Source of the DNA: Bacteroidales bacterium
Lineage (GTDB): Bacteria; Bacteroidota; Bacteroidia; Bacteroidales; P3
DNA length: 64,000 bases
Direction: 5' to 3'
Assembly: GCA_017616895.1 (NCBI GenBank)
Contig: JAFZXE010000002.1
Location: 41,159 to 105,158, forward strand
Shown here in pieces: positions 25,764 to 34,429 of this stretch. The position numbers and the translations under genes are program-made. Positions within the stretch are counted from its first letter, which is position 1, and every line of letters starts with the position of its first letter. The notes under the pieces are model-generated. The model did not search any database, was not told the origin of the DNA, and saw nothing but the letters and a program-made list of their open reading frames with translations.

Positions 25764-27533
25764 TTAGATTCCCAGCGACTGTTTCAGTGCGGCAATTTTG
25801 TCGTCGAGGGCTTTCTCTGTCTGGTCGAAGTTTTCTTTGCAGCAGAGGGTGGCGCTGACGCTGAAGTAGAACTTTATCTTGGGTTCGGTGCCAGAAGGAC
25901 GCACTGTGACCTTGCTGCCGTCCTCGGTGAAGAACTGCAGGACGTTGCTCTTGGGCTGGTCAATCTTGCGGGTGGCGCCGTTTGTGAGGTCGGTTGAGAG
26001 GCTTGTCTGCACGTCGTCGAGACGTATGACGCGGCTTCCAGCCAGCTCTTTCGGCGGGTTCTCGCGATAGTTTTTCATCATAGCCTCAATCTCTGCGGCG
26101 CCGCTCTTGCCTTTGCGTACCACGGAGACCTGAGCCTCTTTGAAAAAGCCATAGCGTTTGTAGATATCCACCAGCACGTCGAAGAAGGTCATGCCCTGTT
26201 CCTCGGCCCATGCCGCAATCTCGGCAATCATGGAGCAGGCGGCCACAGCGTCTTTGTCGCGGACGAAGTCGCCCACCATGTAGCCGTAGCTTTCCTCGCC
26301 GCCGCCGATGAAGGTCTCGATGCCTTCGAGCGCCCGAATCTTATCGCATATCCACTTGAAACCGGTGAGGGTGTCGTAGCTCTTGACGCCGAAACTCTCG
26401 GCGATAATGCGAGGAAGTTCGCTGGTGACGATGGTCTTTACGATATATTCGTTGCCCGTAAGCAGGGCTTTCTCTTTCCACTGGCGGCAGAGGTAATAGA
26501 CGAGCACTGAGAGGGTCTGGTTGCCGTTGAGCAGACGCCAGTCGCCGTCGGGCATACGCACTGCCATACCCACGCGGTCGGCGTCGGGGTCGGAGGCAAA
26601 GACCACGTCGGCGTTGATTTTGCGGCCCAGATCGACGGCCATCTTCATGGCGGCGGTCTCCTCGGGGTTAGGCGAGGGGGTGGTGGGGAAGTTGCCGTCG
26701 GGGGTGGCCTGCTCCTCAACCACATTCACGTTGGTGAAGCCCAGTTCGCCGAGCACCCGCGGTATGAGGGTGATGCCAGTGCCGTGGAGCGGGGTATAGA
26801 CTATCTTGATATCGTTGTGTTTCTTTATAAGTTCGGGGTGGAGGCTGTTGCCTATGATGCGGTCGAGATAGACGCGGTCGAGCTCCTCGCCTACGAACTC
26901 TATGCCGCGGTCGTCGTCCTGCATCTTCACGTCGCTCAGGTGCTTGATGTTGAGCACCTCGTCGATGACAGCCTTGTCGTGGGGTGGCACCAGCTGAGCG
27001 CCGTCGTTCCAGTAGGCCTTGTAGCCGTTATACTCTTTGGGGTTGTGGCTGGCGGTAAGCATGACGCCTGTCTGGCACTTGTAGTGGCGCACCATGAAGG
27101 AGAGGACAGGGGTTGGGCGGAGCTCTTTCACCATGATGACATGGAAGCCGTTGGCGGCGAGGACACGGGCAGTGATGAGAGCATACTCGCGGCTGTGGTT
27201 GCGGCTGTCGTGCGATATGGCGGCGCGCAGCTCTTTCTCGCCGGCGAAGGCTTTCTTCACGTAGTTGGCGAGGCCTTGGGTGGCCATTGCCACGGTGTAT
27301 TTGTTCATGCGGTTGGTGCCGACACCCATGATGCCGCGCAGGCCGCCCGTGCCGAATTCGAGGTTACGATAGAAGCTCTCGTTGAGTTCGTCGGGGTTGG
27401 ACGCCATGTCGGCGATGGCCTGCTTGGTTTCCTGGTCGTAGTCGCCTTCAAGCCAGGTTTGGATGTTCTGTTTTGCGGTCTCGTCGATGGCGAGCTGCAT
27501 GATTTGGTTCTTTACGGCTGCAAAATCTGTCAT
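25764..27533 (-). CDS. Phosphoglucomutase/phosphomannomutase (phospho-sugar mutase)
   Basis: 589 residues, the long bacterial form. FGTGGLRGIMG near residue 60 (phosphate contact), catalytic S162 in LTASHNPKEYNGYK, metal loop DPDADRVG, sugar-specificity loop GGGEESYG and phosphate-binding RPSGTEPKIKFY near the end. It interconverts hexose-1- and 6-phosphates via a phosphoserine, linking glycolysis to nucleotide-sugar and glycogen synthesis in the cytosol. Whether glucose or mannose is preferred cannot be read. Monocistronic, divergent from miaB. Confidence 0.95.
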   Translation of the reverse strand: MTDFAAVKNQIMQLAIDETAKQNIQTWLEGDYDQETKQAIADMASNPDELNESFYRNLEFGTGGLRGIMGVGTNRMNKYTVAMATQGLANYVKKAFAGEKELRAAISHDSRNHSREYALITARVLAANGFHVIMVKELRPTPVLSFMVRHYKCQTGVMLTASHNPKEYNGYKAYWNDGAQLVPPHDKAVIDEVLNIKHLSDVKMQDDDRGIEFVGEELDRVYLDRIIGNSLHPELIKKHNDIKIVYTPLHGTGITLIPRVLGELGFTNVNVVEEQATPDGNFPTTPSPNPEETAAMKMAVDLGRKINADVVFASDPDADRVGMAVRMPDGDWRLLNGNQTLSVLVYYLCRQWKEKALLTGNEYIVKTIVTSELPRIIAESFGVKSYDTLTGFKWICDKIRALEGIETFIGGGEESYGYMVGDFVRDKDAVAACSMIAEIAAWAEEQGMTFFDVLVDIYKRYGFFKEAQVSVVRKGKSGAAEIEAMMKNYRENPPKELAGSRVIRLDDVQTSLSTDLTNGATRKIDQPKSNVLQFFTEDGSKVTVRPSGTEPKIKFYFSVSATLCCKENFDQTEKALDDKIAALKQSLGI

Positions 27534-27686
27534 ATCGGTAGTTTTTTGAAGTATTAACGAGAAAACGAGGAGTTTAGTATGTAGGCGGAAGCCTCGCGAG
27601 TTTGTGGCGGCGTCAGGATAGAATTGGTTCTACAACAATAAAATGGGCATCAGCGGCGTTATGTATTTTACTCATATATTAATAAA

Positions 27687-29003
27687 ATGAACTTGACAGG
27701 CAAGAAAGTATATATCGAGACCTACGGCTGCCAGATGAACTTCGCGGACAGCGAGGTCATCACATCGATACTGAATGGGGTCGGCTGTGAGAGGTGCGAT
27801 AGTGTGGAGGAGGCCGACTATGTGCTGATAAACACCTGTGCCATACGCGACAACGCCGAGCAACGCATACACCACCGTCTGCGCGACCTGAGAGCCGTGC
27901 AGCAACGCCGCAGGCTATATGTCGGGGTGTTGGGCTGTATGGCCGAACGGCTGAAGCAGCGGCTGATGGTGGAGGAGGACAACGTGAGCTTCGTCGTGGG
28001 CCCCGACGCATACAGGCGGCTGCCTGAGATTATGACGAGAGTGGCAGAAGGGGTGAAGGTGGCGGAAACGGAGCTGAGCGAGAGCGAGACGTATGCGGAC
28101 ATTGTGCCTGTGAGGCTTGACGGTAACGGGATTTCGGCGTATATATCGATAATGCGCGGATGCCAGAACTACTGCGCCTACTGTGTTGTGCCATACACCA
28201 GGGGACGGGAGAGGAGCCGTGACGCGGAGTCGATAGTGAGAGAGGCGAGAGGGCTGTATGAGGCGGGATACAAGGAGGTTACGTTGCTGGGGCAGAACGT
28301 GAACTCGTACAGGTGGAACGGGGTGTCGTTTGCGCAGCTGATGGCTATGGTGGCGGAGGTCTCGCCGCAGTTGCGGGTGAGGTTCGCCACGTCGCACCCG
28401 AAGGACCTGTCGGACGAGCTGCTGGCCACGATGGCGGCATACCCGAACATCTGCAAGTGCATACACCTGCCCTTGCAGAGTGGCAGCAACCGCATGTTGA
28501 AGCTGATGAACCGCAGATATACGGCAGAGTGGTATATGGACCGCATCGCGGCCGTAAGACGTTTTATGCCGAACTGCTCGATAACAACCGACGTGATAGC
28601 GGGTTTCTGCGGCGAGGAGGAGGCCGACCACCAGGCGACGCTGGAGATGTTCCGCGAGGTGGGCTACGACTACGCCTATATGTTCAAGTTCTCGATGCGC
28701 CCCGACACCTACGCAGCGAAACACCTGAAGGACGATGTGCCCGACGAGGTGAAGGGTCGCAGGCTTGAAGAGATTATAAAGCTGCAGGGCGAGATAGCGC
28801 TGGAAAACAACCGCAGAGAGGTGGGTAAGATATACGAGGTGCTGGTGGAGGGGACGTCGCACCGCTCGAAGGAGCAGCTGTTTGGCAGGAACAGCCAGAA
28901 CAAGGTGATAGTGTTTGACCGCGGCGACGCAAAGGCGGGCGACTACGTGATGGTGGAGGTGACCGACTGCACGGCGGCGACCTTGATAGGGAGGCTGGTG
29001 TAG
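27687..29003 (+). CDS. miaB: tRNA-2-methylthio-N6-dimethylallyladenosine synthase (MiaB)
   Basis: 438 residues. Auxiliary [4Fe-4S] cluster cysteines C15 (ETYGCQMN), C51 (INTCAIRDN) and C84 (VLGCMAERLK); radical-SAM cysteines C159, C163 and C166 (RGCQNYCAYCVVPYTRGRERSR); C-terminal TRAM domain (EVLVEGTSHRSKEQLFGRNSQNKVIVF). It methylthiolates i6A37 in tRNAs reading UNN codons. The ETYGCQMN and GRERSR forms separate it from MtaB and RimO. The 153-bp gap upstream shared with phosphoglucomutase has no clear promoter consensus. Confidence 0.96.
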   Translation: MNLTGKKVYIETYGCQMNFADSEVITSILNGVGCERCDSVEEADYVLINTCAIRDNAEQRIHHRLRDLRAVQQRRRLYVGVLGCMAERLKQRLMVEEDNVSFVVGPDAYRRLPEIMTRVAEGVKVAETELSESETYADIVPVRLDGNGISAYISIMRGCQNYCAYCVVPYTRGRERSRDAESIVREARGLYEAGYKEVTLLGQNVNSYRWNGVSFAQLMAMVAEVSPQLRVRFATSHPKDLSDELLATMAAYPNICKCIHLPLQSGSNRMLKLMNRRYTAEWYMDRIAAVRRFMPNCSITTDVIAGFCGEEEADHQATLEMFREVGYDYAYMFKFSMRPDTYAAKHLKDDVPDEVKGRRLEEIIKLQGEIALENNRREVGKIYEVLVEGTSHRSKEQLFGRNSQNKVIVFDRGDAKAGDYVMVEVTDCTAATLIGRLV

Positions 29004-29076
29004 AGTTTCAAGTTTTTGCTCTTATATAACGAATGACTGATTTTTCAAAAGTCTCGGAGAAACTGAATCCCAATAA

Positions 29077-29144
29077 CCCCACACAAACGAAGTGCAGTGT
29101 GGGGATGCTGAAACATCCCTTTATAGCGTCTTGACGAGACGCTA
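29077..29144 (+). promoter_or_regulatory. Three consecutive hairpins upstream of the PASTA gene
   Basis: CCCCACAC/GTGTGGGG (29077-29084 with 29097-29104), GGATG/CATCC (29103-29118) and TAGCGTCT/AGACGCTA (29124-29131 with 29137-29144). No T-run follows the last, so it is not a typical terminator. It may be the miaB 3' end or a structured 5' leader. Confidence 0.5.
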
Positions 29145-29191
29145 CATGATAAAAAACAGTCGAATGATAAACAAGTTTAAGTTTCAAGTAT

Positions 29192-30091
29192 ATGAAAAAC
29201 AACGGTTTTATTCAGAAGCACCCGATAGTGAGACATCTGCTGTGGATGCTGGGTTTGTCGGTGGGGATATTGATAGTGGTGATGCTTTTCGTGAAGATTT
29301 ATTCGCGCCACGGGCAGGAGTATGTGATGGAGAATTATGCAGGGGAGAATTACAAAGACGTGGTGAAGGCCAACAGTCTAGGCCTGCGGTTTGTGGTGAC
29401 CGACTCGATATACAACGAGGAGTATGAGTCGGGTACGATACTGTCGCAGGACCCGCCGGCAGGTGCGCTGATAAAGAAGGGGCGTAAGGTGTATCTGACC
29501 ATCGCATCGTCCGAGCCCGAGGACGTGCTGATGCCCGACCTGGTCGATATGTCGCTCAGACAGGCGGTGTCCCAACTGATGAGCGAAGGCTTGACCATAG
29601 GCAAGCTGACCTTTGTCGAGAGCGAAGACCGCAACGCCATATTGGCACAGAAAATCAAAGGGCACACGGTGGCTCCAGGTCAGAAGATAAGCCGCGGGTC
29701 GGTGGTGGATTTGACCGTGGGCAAGGGTACCAGCGAGGTGGGAACCATAATTCCTGTGTTGATAGGCAAGAACCGCGAGGGTGTGCAGAGGGCGGTGTTC
29801 GCCTCGTCTCTTAACATAAGCGAGACCTTCAACAGCGGGGTGACCAACAAAGCTACAGCCAAGGCCTACAAACAGGAGCCTATATGCTCGGACGTGAAAT
29901 ATCCGCTTGGAACCATTGTCAGGGTGTGGTACTGCAATGCCAACGAATACGAGTCGCAGCGGCGCTCGGCCGACCAGGAGCTCGACTCGCTGAAGCGGGT
30001 GGCCGACAGCCTGCGCAGGGAGCTGGATATGGTGGGTGACGAGGACGACGGGCTAGACTTCGACTACTTGGACATGGACGACCTGTGGTAA
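29192..30091 (+). CDS. Membrane-anchored PASTA-domain protein
   Basis: 299 residues. One N-terminal membrane helix (LLWMLGLSVGILIVVMLFVKIY), then three PASTA-like domains (YKDVVKANSLGLRFVV ... DPPAGALIKKGRKVYLTIA; MPDLVDMSLRQAVSQLMSEGLTIG ... GQKISRGSVVDLTVG; IPVLIGKNREGVQRAVFAS ... GTIVRVWY) and an acidic tail. PASTA domains bind peptidoglycan or muropeptides. No kinase domain is present. It is 12 bp before a T9SS protein gene and 2 kb before rluD, probably one transcript. Confidence 0.85.
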   Translation: MKNNGFIQKHPIVRHLLWMLGLSVGILIVVMLFVKIYSRHGQEYVMENYAGENYKDVVKANSLGLRFVVTDSIYNEEYESGTILSQDPPAGALIKKGRKVYLTIASSEPEDVLMPDLVDMSLRQAVSQLMSEGLTIGKLTFVESEDRNAILAQKIKGHTVAPGQKISRGSVVDLTVGKGTSEVGTIIPVLIGKNREGVQRAVFASSLNISETFNSGVTNKATAKAYKQEPICSDVKYPLGTIVRVWYCNANEYESQRRSADQELDSLKRVADSLRRELDMVGDEDDGLDFDYLDMDDLW

Positions 30092-30103
30092 AATAACATA
30101 ACA

Positions 30104-32005
30104 ATGAAGGCTGTCAAGTGCATCTGTGTCTTATTGTCTGTGCTGGCGGCAACGACTGGTTTGGCGCAGGAGGTGATTGTGCCGATAGAGGGAAGGCCGG
30201 TGGCGAGAGGGCAGGCGGCGAAGTCGGGCGAGGCTACGATACCGTTCTTCGACGACTTTGCAAGCGGGGTGCTTGACGGCAGACTCTGGAGCGGCTTCCA
30301 GGCAGAGGCCACCGACGGTTGGGGCATGTACCCGCCGACGGTTGGGGTGGCAAAGTTCGACGCAGTCGATGAGTCGGGAGTGCTCTACCAAAACATCTCG
30401 TCGTCGTTCAGCGCCGATACCCTTATGTCGCAGAAAATACGCCTCGACTCGGTATTTGAGCCATTCGGCGAAGCTCTAAGGCCTGAGGATTCGCTTTATC
30501 TCAGTTTCTACTACACCGTTGGGGGAAGGTTGAGCAGCTACGGCGGACGCATCGGCGACGAGCCTGAAGAGCAGGACTCGCTGGTGTTGGAATTCTATGC
30601 AAAAGAGACAGACGAGTGGGTGACGGTGTGGGGCAGGGGAGGATGCAGCGCGGAGGCTCTGAAGACCGCCACGGGCAGATACTGGCAACGTGTGGCGGTG
30701 GCTGTATCGGAAGAGAGGTATTTCAACGACGAGTTCCGATTTCGGTTCCGCAATATATGCAGTCTCGACCCCACCACGACAGCGGGGCTGACTGGCAACA
30801 GCGACCAATGGTATGTGGATTGCGTGTATCTGGACAAAGACCGTTCGCGTGCCGACGAAGCTGAGCGCGATGTCGCCTTTGTCGAGCCCGCCCGCTCGCT
30901 GCTGAGGAACTACTGCGCCATGCCGGCTAGGCAATACCGCAGTTCGGAGATGGTGAGCAACACAGAGGCACTGATAACCAACCGATACAGTACGGCAGTA
31001 GCCTCGCACTACCAATATTTTATTCTTGACGCCGAAGGCAACACGATATACACCTACGACGGAGGCTTCGAGAACGTGCCGCCTTTTGTGAACGAAGGCG
31101 ACTACCAGCAGTCGGCCTACCACGCACATGCAGCGGTAGGGTTCAGCTATCCCGAGAACACGCTGATGACTCGCTACAAGGTGGTGCATGTGGTGAAGGA
31201 AGGGGTGTTGGGCGACAGGTTCGTAGCCAACGACACGGTGGCCTTCGAGCAGGTGATGGAGGACTGCTATGCCTTTGATGACGGCACCGCCGAAAGCGGC
31301 TACGGGCTCACCTCGACAAGCAGCAACGTCTTTCTCGCGGCGGCCTACAACCTCCACACCGCCGACACACTTATCAAGGTGAGCATGAGTTTCAACCGCG
31401 CCCGCGACGGCGAGAATGCCAACATCAGTTTCAGGATAGTGGTGTGGGGTGCAGGCGCAAACGGGCCTGGCGAGGTGCTTTATAGAGACGAGGTGCTGAG
31501 GCGTCCGCAGTTTGGAGGCCTCAACGAGTTCAAGGACTATGTGTTGGAATATCCCGTGGCGCTGTCGGGTCTGGTGTATATAGGTCTGGAGCAGGAGGGC
31601 GCCGACTATCTCAACCTCGGCTTCGACCGCAACTACAACCACTCCGACCGCCTCTACTACCGCATCGGCAGCGAGTGGCAGCGCGCGTCGGCGGCAGGCT
31701 CTATTATGTTCAGACCTTACTTCGCACCCTACGAGACCCTCGGCATCGCGTCTGCGGAACTGCCGCACAGCGAGCTGACGGTTTATCCCAACCCGGCAAG
31801 GGGACACTTCTCTGTGGGCGGGTTGGAACCCGGCTGCGAGCTGACGCTGTTTGACGCCAGAGGTTCCAAAGTGAAGAGCCTCCGTGCGGACAACGCAAAG
31901 ATAGAGGTGGAGTGCGGAAATCTCTCGCAGGGAGTCTATTACATAGTACCGACATTGCCCGATGGGCGGCGGCTCGAGGCGAAGAAGGTCATAGTTGTGA
32001 AATGA
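30104..32005 (+). CDS. T9SS type A sorting domain protein, large extracellular protein of unknown function
   Basis: 633 residues. Signal peptide (cleavage after TTGLA). Residues about 45-260 look like a lectin/MAM-like beta sandwich (PFFDDFASGVLDGRLWSGFQ, DSLYLSFYYTVGG, FRFRFRNICSL, NSDQWYVDCVYLD), seen in many Bacteroidales proteins with a FDDFS start. The C-terminal sorting domain runs from LTVYPNPARG to GVYYIVPTLPDGRRLEAKKVIVVK. The conserved linkage with PASTA and rluD genes suggests a housekeeping envelope role, but none is known to me. Confidence 0.8.
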   Translation: MKAVKCICVLLSVLAATTGLAQEVIVPIEGRPVARGQAAKSGEATIPFFDDFASGVLDGRLWSGFQAEATDGWGMYPPTVGVAKFDAVDESGVLYQNISSSFSADTLMSQKIRLDSVFEPFGEALRPEDSLYLSFYYTVGGRLSSYGGRIGDEPEEQDSLVLEFYAKETDEWVTVWGRGGCSAEALKTATGRYWQRVAVAVSEERYFNDEFRFRFRNICSLDPTTTAGLTGNSDQWYVDCVYLDKDRSRADEAERDVAFVEPARSLLRNYCAMPARQYRSSEMVSNTEALITNRYSTAVASHYQYFILDAEGNTIYTYDGGFENVPPFVNEGDYQQSAYHAHAAVGFSYPENTLMTRYKVVHVVKEGVLGDRFVANDTVAFEQVMEDCYAFDDGTAESGYGLTSTSSNVFLAAAYNLHTADTLIKVSMSFNRARDGENANISFRIVVWGAGANGPGEVLYRDEVLRRPQFGGLNEFKDYVLEYPVALSGLVYIGLEQEGADYLNLGFDRNYNHSDRLYYRIGSEWQRASAAGSIMFRPYFAPYETLGIASAELPHSELTVYPNPARGHFSVGGLEPGCELTLFDARGSKVKSLRADNAKIEVECGNLSQGVYYIVPTLPDGRRLEAKKVIVVK

Positions 32006-32020
32006 AAAACAGAAAGTGAT

Positions 32021-33076
32021 ATGGAATCAACCGAATATGAAAAGCCACTTGACGAAGCGCAGGCATCAGCACTTAACGAAGACGAACTCTACGAGCGTCA
32101 CCGCATAGTGGTCGATGCAGGTCAGGAGACCATGCGTATCGACAAGTTCCTGCAGCAGCGACTTTCGGGCGTCAGCCGCACCAAGATAAAGCTCGCCACA
32201 CTCAACTCGTGCGTCCTCGTCAACGGCTCGCCATGCAAGGCCAGCTACAGCGTCAAGCCCGCCGACACAATCTCCGTGTTGCTCCCCTATCCTCCACATA
32301 CCGACGAGATTGTCCCCGAAGACATACCCGTCGATATCGTCTATGAGGACGACGACATCATAGTCGTTGACAAGGTCGCAGGCATGGTGGTTCACCCAGC
32401 TGTGGGCAACTTCACCGGCACCCTCGTCAACGCCCTCACCTTCCATCTGCAAAGCCAGAAAGGTCCCGACGGGCAGCCGCTCAAGCCCTACCTCGTACAT
32501 CGCATCGACAAAGACACCTCAGGGCTGCTGCTCGTAGCCAAGAACGAAGCCGCGCAGGTGATGCTCGCCAAGCAGTTTTTCGACCACACCACCGAGCGCA
32601 AATACGTCGCCCTCGTGTGGGGCGACTTCGACGAGGACTCGGGCACCATCGTGGGCAACCTCGCACGCTCACAGAAAGACCGCCGAGTCATGGCCGTCTA
32701 TGACGACCCCGAGGTCGGCAAGCACGCCGTCACCCACTGGACGGTAAAAGAGCGTTTCGGCTACGTCACCCTCGTCGAGTGCGTCCTCGAGACAGGCCGC
32801 ACCCACCAGATACGCGCACACATGAAGCACATAGGCCATCCGCTCTTCGCTGACAGCGCCTACGGCGGCGACAAGATACTCAAAGGCACCACCTTTTCCA
32901 AATACCGCCAGTTTGTCGATATCTGTTTCGCCATCATGCCGCGCCAGGCGCTCCACGCCTTCATACTGGGTTTCGAACACCCCACCACCCACCAGCGCAT
33001 GCACTTCGAATGTCCCATGCCAGCCGACATGCAGTCCGTTCTCGACCGCTGGCGCACATACACCCAAACCCGCTAA
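32021..33076 (+). CDS. rluD: RluD-like 23S rRNA pseudouridine synthase
   Basis: 351 residues. N-terminal S4 RNA-binding domain (RIDKFLQQRLSGVSRTKIKLATL, about residues 38-60), catalytic domain with the Asp-containing motif HRIDKDTSGLLLVAK, and RTHQIRAHMKHIGHPLFAD near the C-terminus. It isomerises uridines in 23S rRNA helix 69 or similar sites. The RluD assignment over RluC/RluB is based on length and the HRIDKDTSG context. 15 bp after the T9SS protein gene. Confidence 0.9.
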   Translation: MESTEYEKPLDEAQASALNEDELYERHRIVVDAGQETMRIDKFLQQRLSGVSRTKIKLATLNSCVLVNGSPCKASYSVKPADTISVLLPYPPHTDEIVPEDIPVDIVYEDDDIIVVDKVAGMVVHPAVGNFTGTLVNALTFHLQSQKGPDGQPLKPYLVHRIDKDTSGLLLVAKNEAAQVMLAKQFFDHTTERKYVALVWGDFDEDSGTIVGNLARSQKDRRVMAVYDDPEVGKHAVTHWTVKERFGYVTLVECVLETGRTHQIRAHMKHIGHPLFADSAYGGDKILKGTTFSKYRQFVDICFAIMPRQALHAFILGFEHPTTHQRMHFECPMPADMQSVLDRWRTYTQTR

Positions 33077-33155
33077 TCCACTCCCAAAACCACTAAGCCA
33101 AACCAAACCTTCCCACCCAAACCAGCTAAGCCTCACCCCAAAAAACCTCCAGTGA

Positions 33156-33193
33156 CTTTGCAGCGGCTTTGCAGTGGCTTTGCAGTGGCTTTG
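33156..33193. repeat. 11-bp tandem array (CTTTGCAGTGG), three full units and a partial fourth
   Basis: CTTTG words begin at 33156, 33167, 33178 and 33189, 11 bp apart. It lies 80 bp after rluD and 50 bp before the rplM promoter. The preceding part of this 356-bp gap is a C/A-rich low-complexity stretch. Confidence 0.85.
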
Positions 33194-33242
33194 ACTCATC
33201 CCGCATCGCCCAAACTTATGAACAAAGAAATTAACAATTTTG

Positions 33243-33273
33243 TTTGGTGGTATAGAAATTATTCGTATCTTTG
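33243..33273 (+). promoter_or_regulatory. Promoter of the rplM-rpsI-rpsB-tsf block
   Basis: Canonical form: -33 TTTG (33243-33246), 19-nt spacer, -7 TATCTTTG (33266-33273). The start of transcription is expected near 33281, which gives a leader of about 150 nt. Confidence 0.85.
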
Positions 33274-33279
33274 CACCCT

Positions 33280-33432
33280 CATACTAAGCAACTAAGGGTT
33301 TGATTTACCCGTTCAAAGCTCTGAGTTGCTGAGTGTTGCGAGGGTTGTCCAGTGGGAGTCCGTCCCCATGTGTGAGAGCCGTAGCGGCACGGATATGACA
33401 AAAACGGTAAGAAAAGAAACACAAAAAGAACA
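33280..33432 (+). promoter_or_regulatory. Structured 5' leader of rplM, candidate ribosomal-protein autoregulatory RNA
   Basis: About 150 nt untranslated. AGCAACT (33286-33292) pairs with AGTTGCT (33323-33329), and a GGGA/TCCC hairpin follows near 33352-33368. L13 autoregulation through a leader is known in other phyla; here it is inference from length and pairing. Confidence 0.5.
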
Positions 33433-33888
33433 ATGAGTACATTAAGTTACAAAACAATCTCCGCCAACAAGAACACCGTCAAGAAGGAGTGGGTTCTTGT
33501 GGATGCAGAGAACCAGACGGTTGGCCGTTTGGCCACAAGAGTCGCCAACATACTGAGAGGCAAGACCAAACCTTGCTACACCCCTCACGTCGATTGCGGC
33601 GACAATGTGATTATCATCAATGCCGAAAAGATCGTCTTCACGGGTAAAAAGATGACTGATAAGATTTATCAGCACTACACTGGCTACCCCGGCGGTCAGC
33701 GCGAGACTACCCCCGCCAAGGTGCTTGCCACCCATCCCGAGCGCGTCCTCGAGCACGCCATCCGCGGTATGCTCCCCAAGAACCGCCTCGGCGCAGCTCT
33801 CTACCGCAACCTCTATGTGTATGCAGGTTCCGAGCATCCGCACCAGGGTCAGAATCCCAAAGTCATCAACATTAACGACATCAGATAA
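33433..33888 (+). CDS. rplM: Ribosomal protein uL13
   Basis: 151 residues, normal length. Conserved WVLVDAENQTVGRLATRVANILRGK, the DCGDNVIIINAEKIVFTGKK segment, and GMLPKNRLGAALYRNLYVYAG. It is an early-binding protein of the large subunit. First gene of the usual Bacteroidetes order rplM-rpsI-rpsB-tsf; 5 bp before rpsI. Confidence 0.98.
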   Translation: MSTLSYKTISANKNTVKKEWVLVDAENQTVGRLATRVANILRGKTKPCYTPHVDCGDNVIIINAEKIVFTGKKMTDKIYQHYTGYPGGQRETTPAKVLATHPERVLEHAIRGMLPKNRLGAALYRNLYVYAGSEHPHQGQNPKVININDIR

Positions 33889-33893
33889 GCATT

Positions 33894-34283
33894 ATGGCAG
33901 AAGTTATTAATACAATAGGTAGAAGAAAGACCGCCGTCGCCCGCATATATATGAAACCCGGCAACGGCGAAATCAAGGTCAACGGCCGCGACTATAAAGA
34001 GTATTTCACCACCGGCCCTCTGCAGTACATCGTCAACCAGCCTTTCCTGGTTGCAGGTGCTGAAGGCAAGTGGGACATCAAGGCCAACCTCGACGGTGGT
34101 GGAATCACCGGTCAGGCTCAGGCTCTTCGTATGGCTATCGCCCGCGCTCTTTGCGAGAACAACATCGAGGATCGCCCCGCCCTCAAGAAGGAAGGCTTCC
34201 TCATGCGTGACCCGCGTATGGTCGAGCGTAAGAAACCCGGTCAGCCCAAGGCCCGTAAGCGCTTCCAGTTCAGCAAGCGTTAA
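33894..34283 (+). CDS. rpsI: Ribosomal protein uS9
   Basis: 129 residues. Conserved GRRKTAVARIYMKPGNGEIKVNGRD and the basic C-terminal tail RMVERKKPGQPKARKRFQFSKR that reaches the P-site tRNA. Coupled to rplM (5-bp gap). Confidence 0.98.
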   Translation: MAEVINTIGRRKTAVARIYMKPGNGEIKVNGRDYKEYFTTGPLQYIVNQPFLVAGAEGKWDIKANLDGGGITGQAQALRMAIARALCENNIEDRPALKKEGFLMRDPRMVERKKPGQPKARKRFQFSKR

Positions 34284-34303
34284 CAGATTTGCAAGTTTAG
34301 TAT

Positions 34304-34399
34304 CCAAATCGCCGAGACGCTCCGTCCGATTGCTCTCCTGCATACTTTCGCTATGCGGACAAATCGGACTCCCGTTAGGAAGGACTACTCAGCGATTGG
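34304..34399 (+). promoter_or_regulatory. Multi-stem leader of rpsB, candidate autoregulatory RNA
   Basis: In the 146-bp gap between rpsI and rpsB: outer stem CCAAATCGC (34304-34312) with GCGATTGG (34392-34399, one bulge), inner stem GTCCGATT (34324-34331) with AATCGGAC (34362-34369), and apical hairpin GCATA/TATGC (34340-34356). No -7 box is obvious in it. It ends 30 nt before ATG 34430. A S2-binding leader is a reasonable inference. Confidence 0.6.
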
Positions 34400-34429
34400 T
34401 TTTTAGGAACGTAAACAAAATAAAACAAA

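Noticed and set aside
27915-28862. 315-codon minus-strand open frame within miaB
   Set aside because: Arg/His-rich translation opposite a clear MiaB; typical shadow frame.
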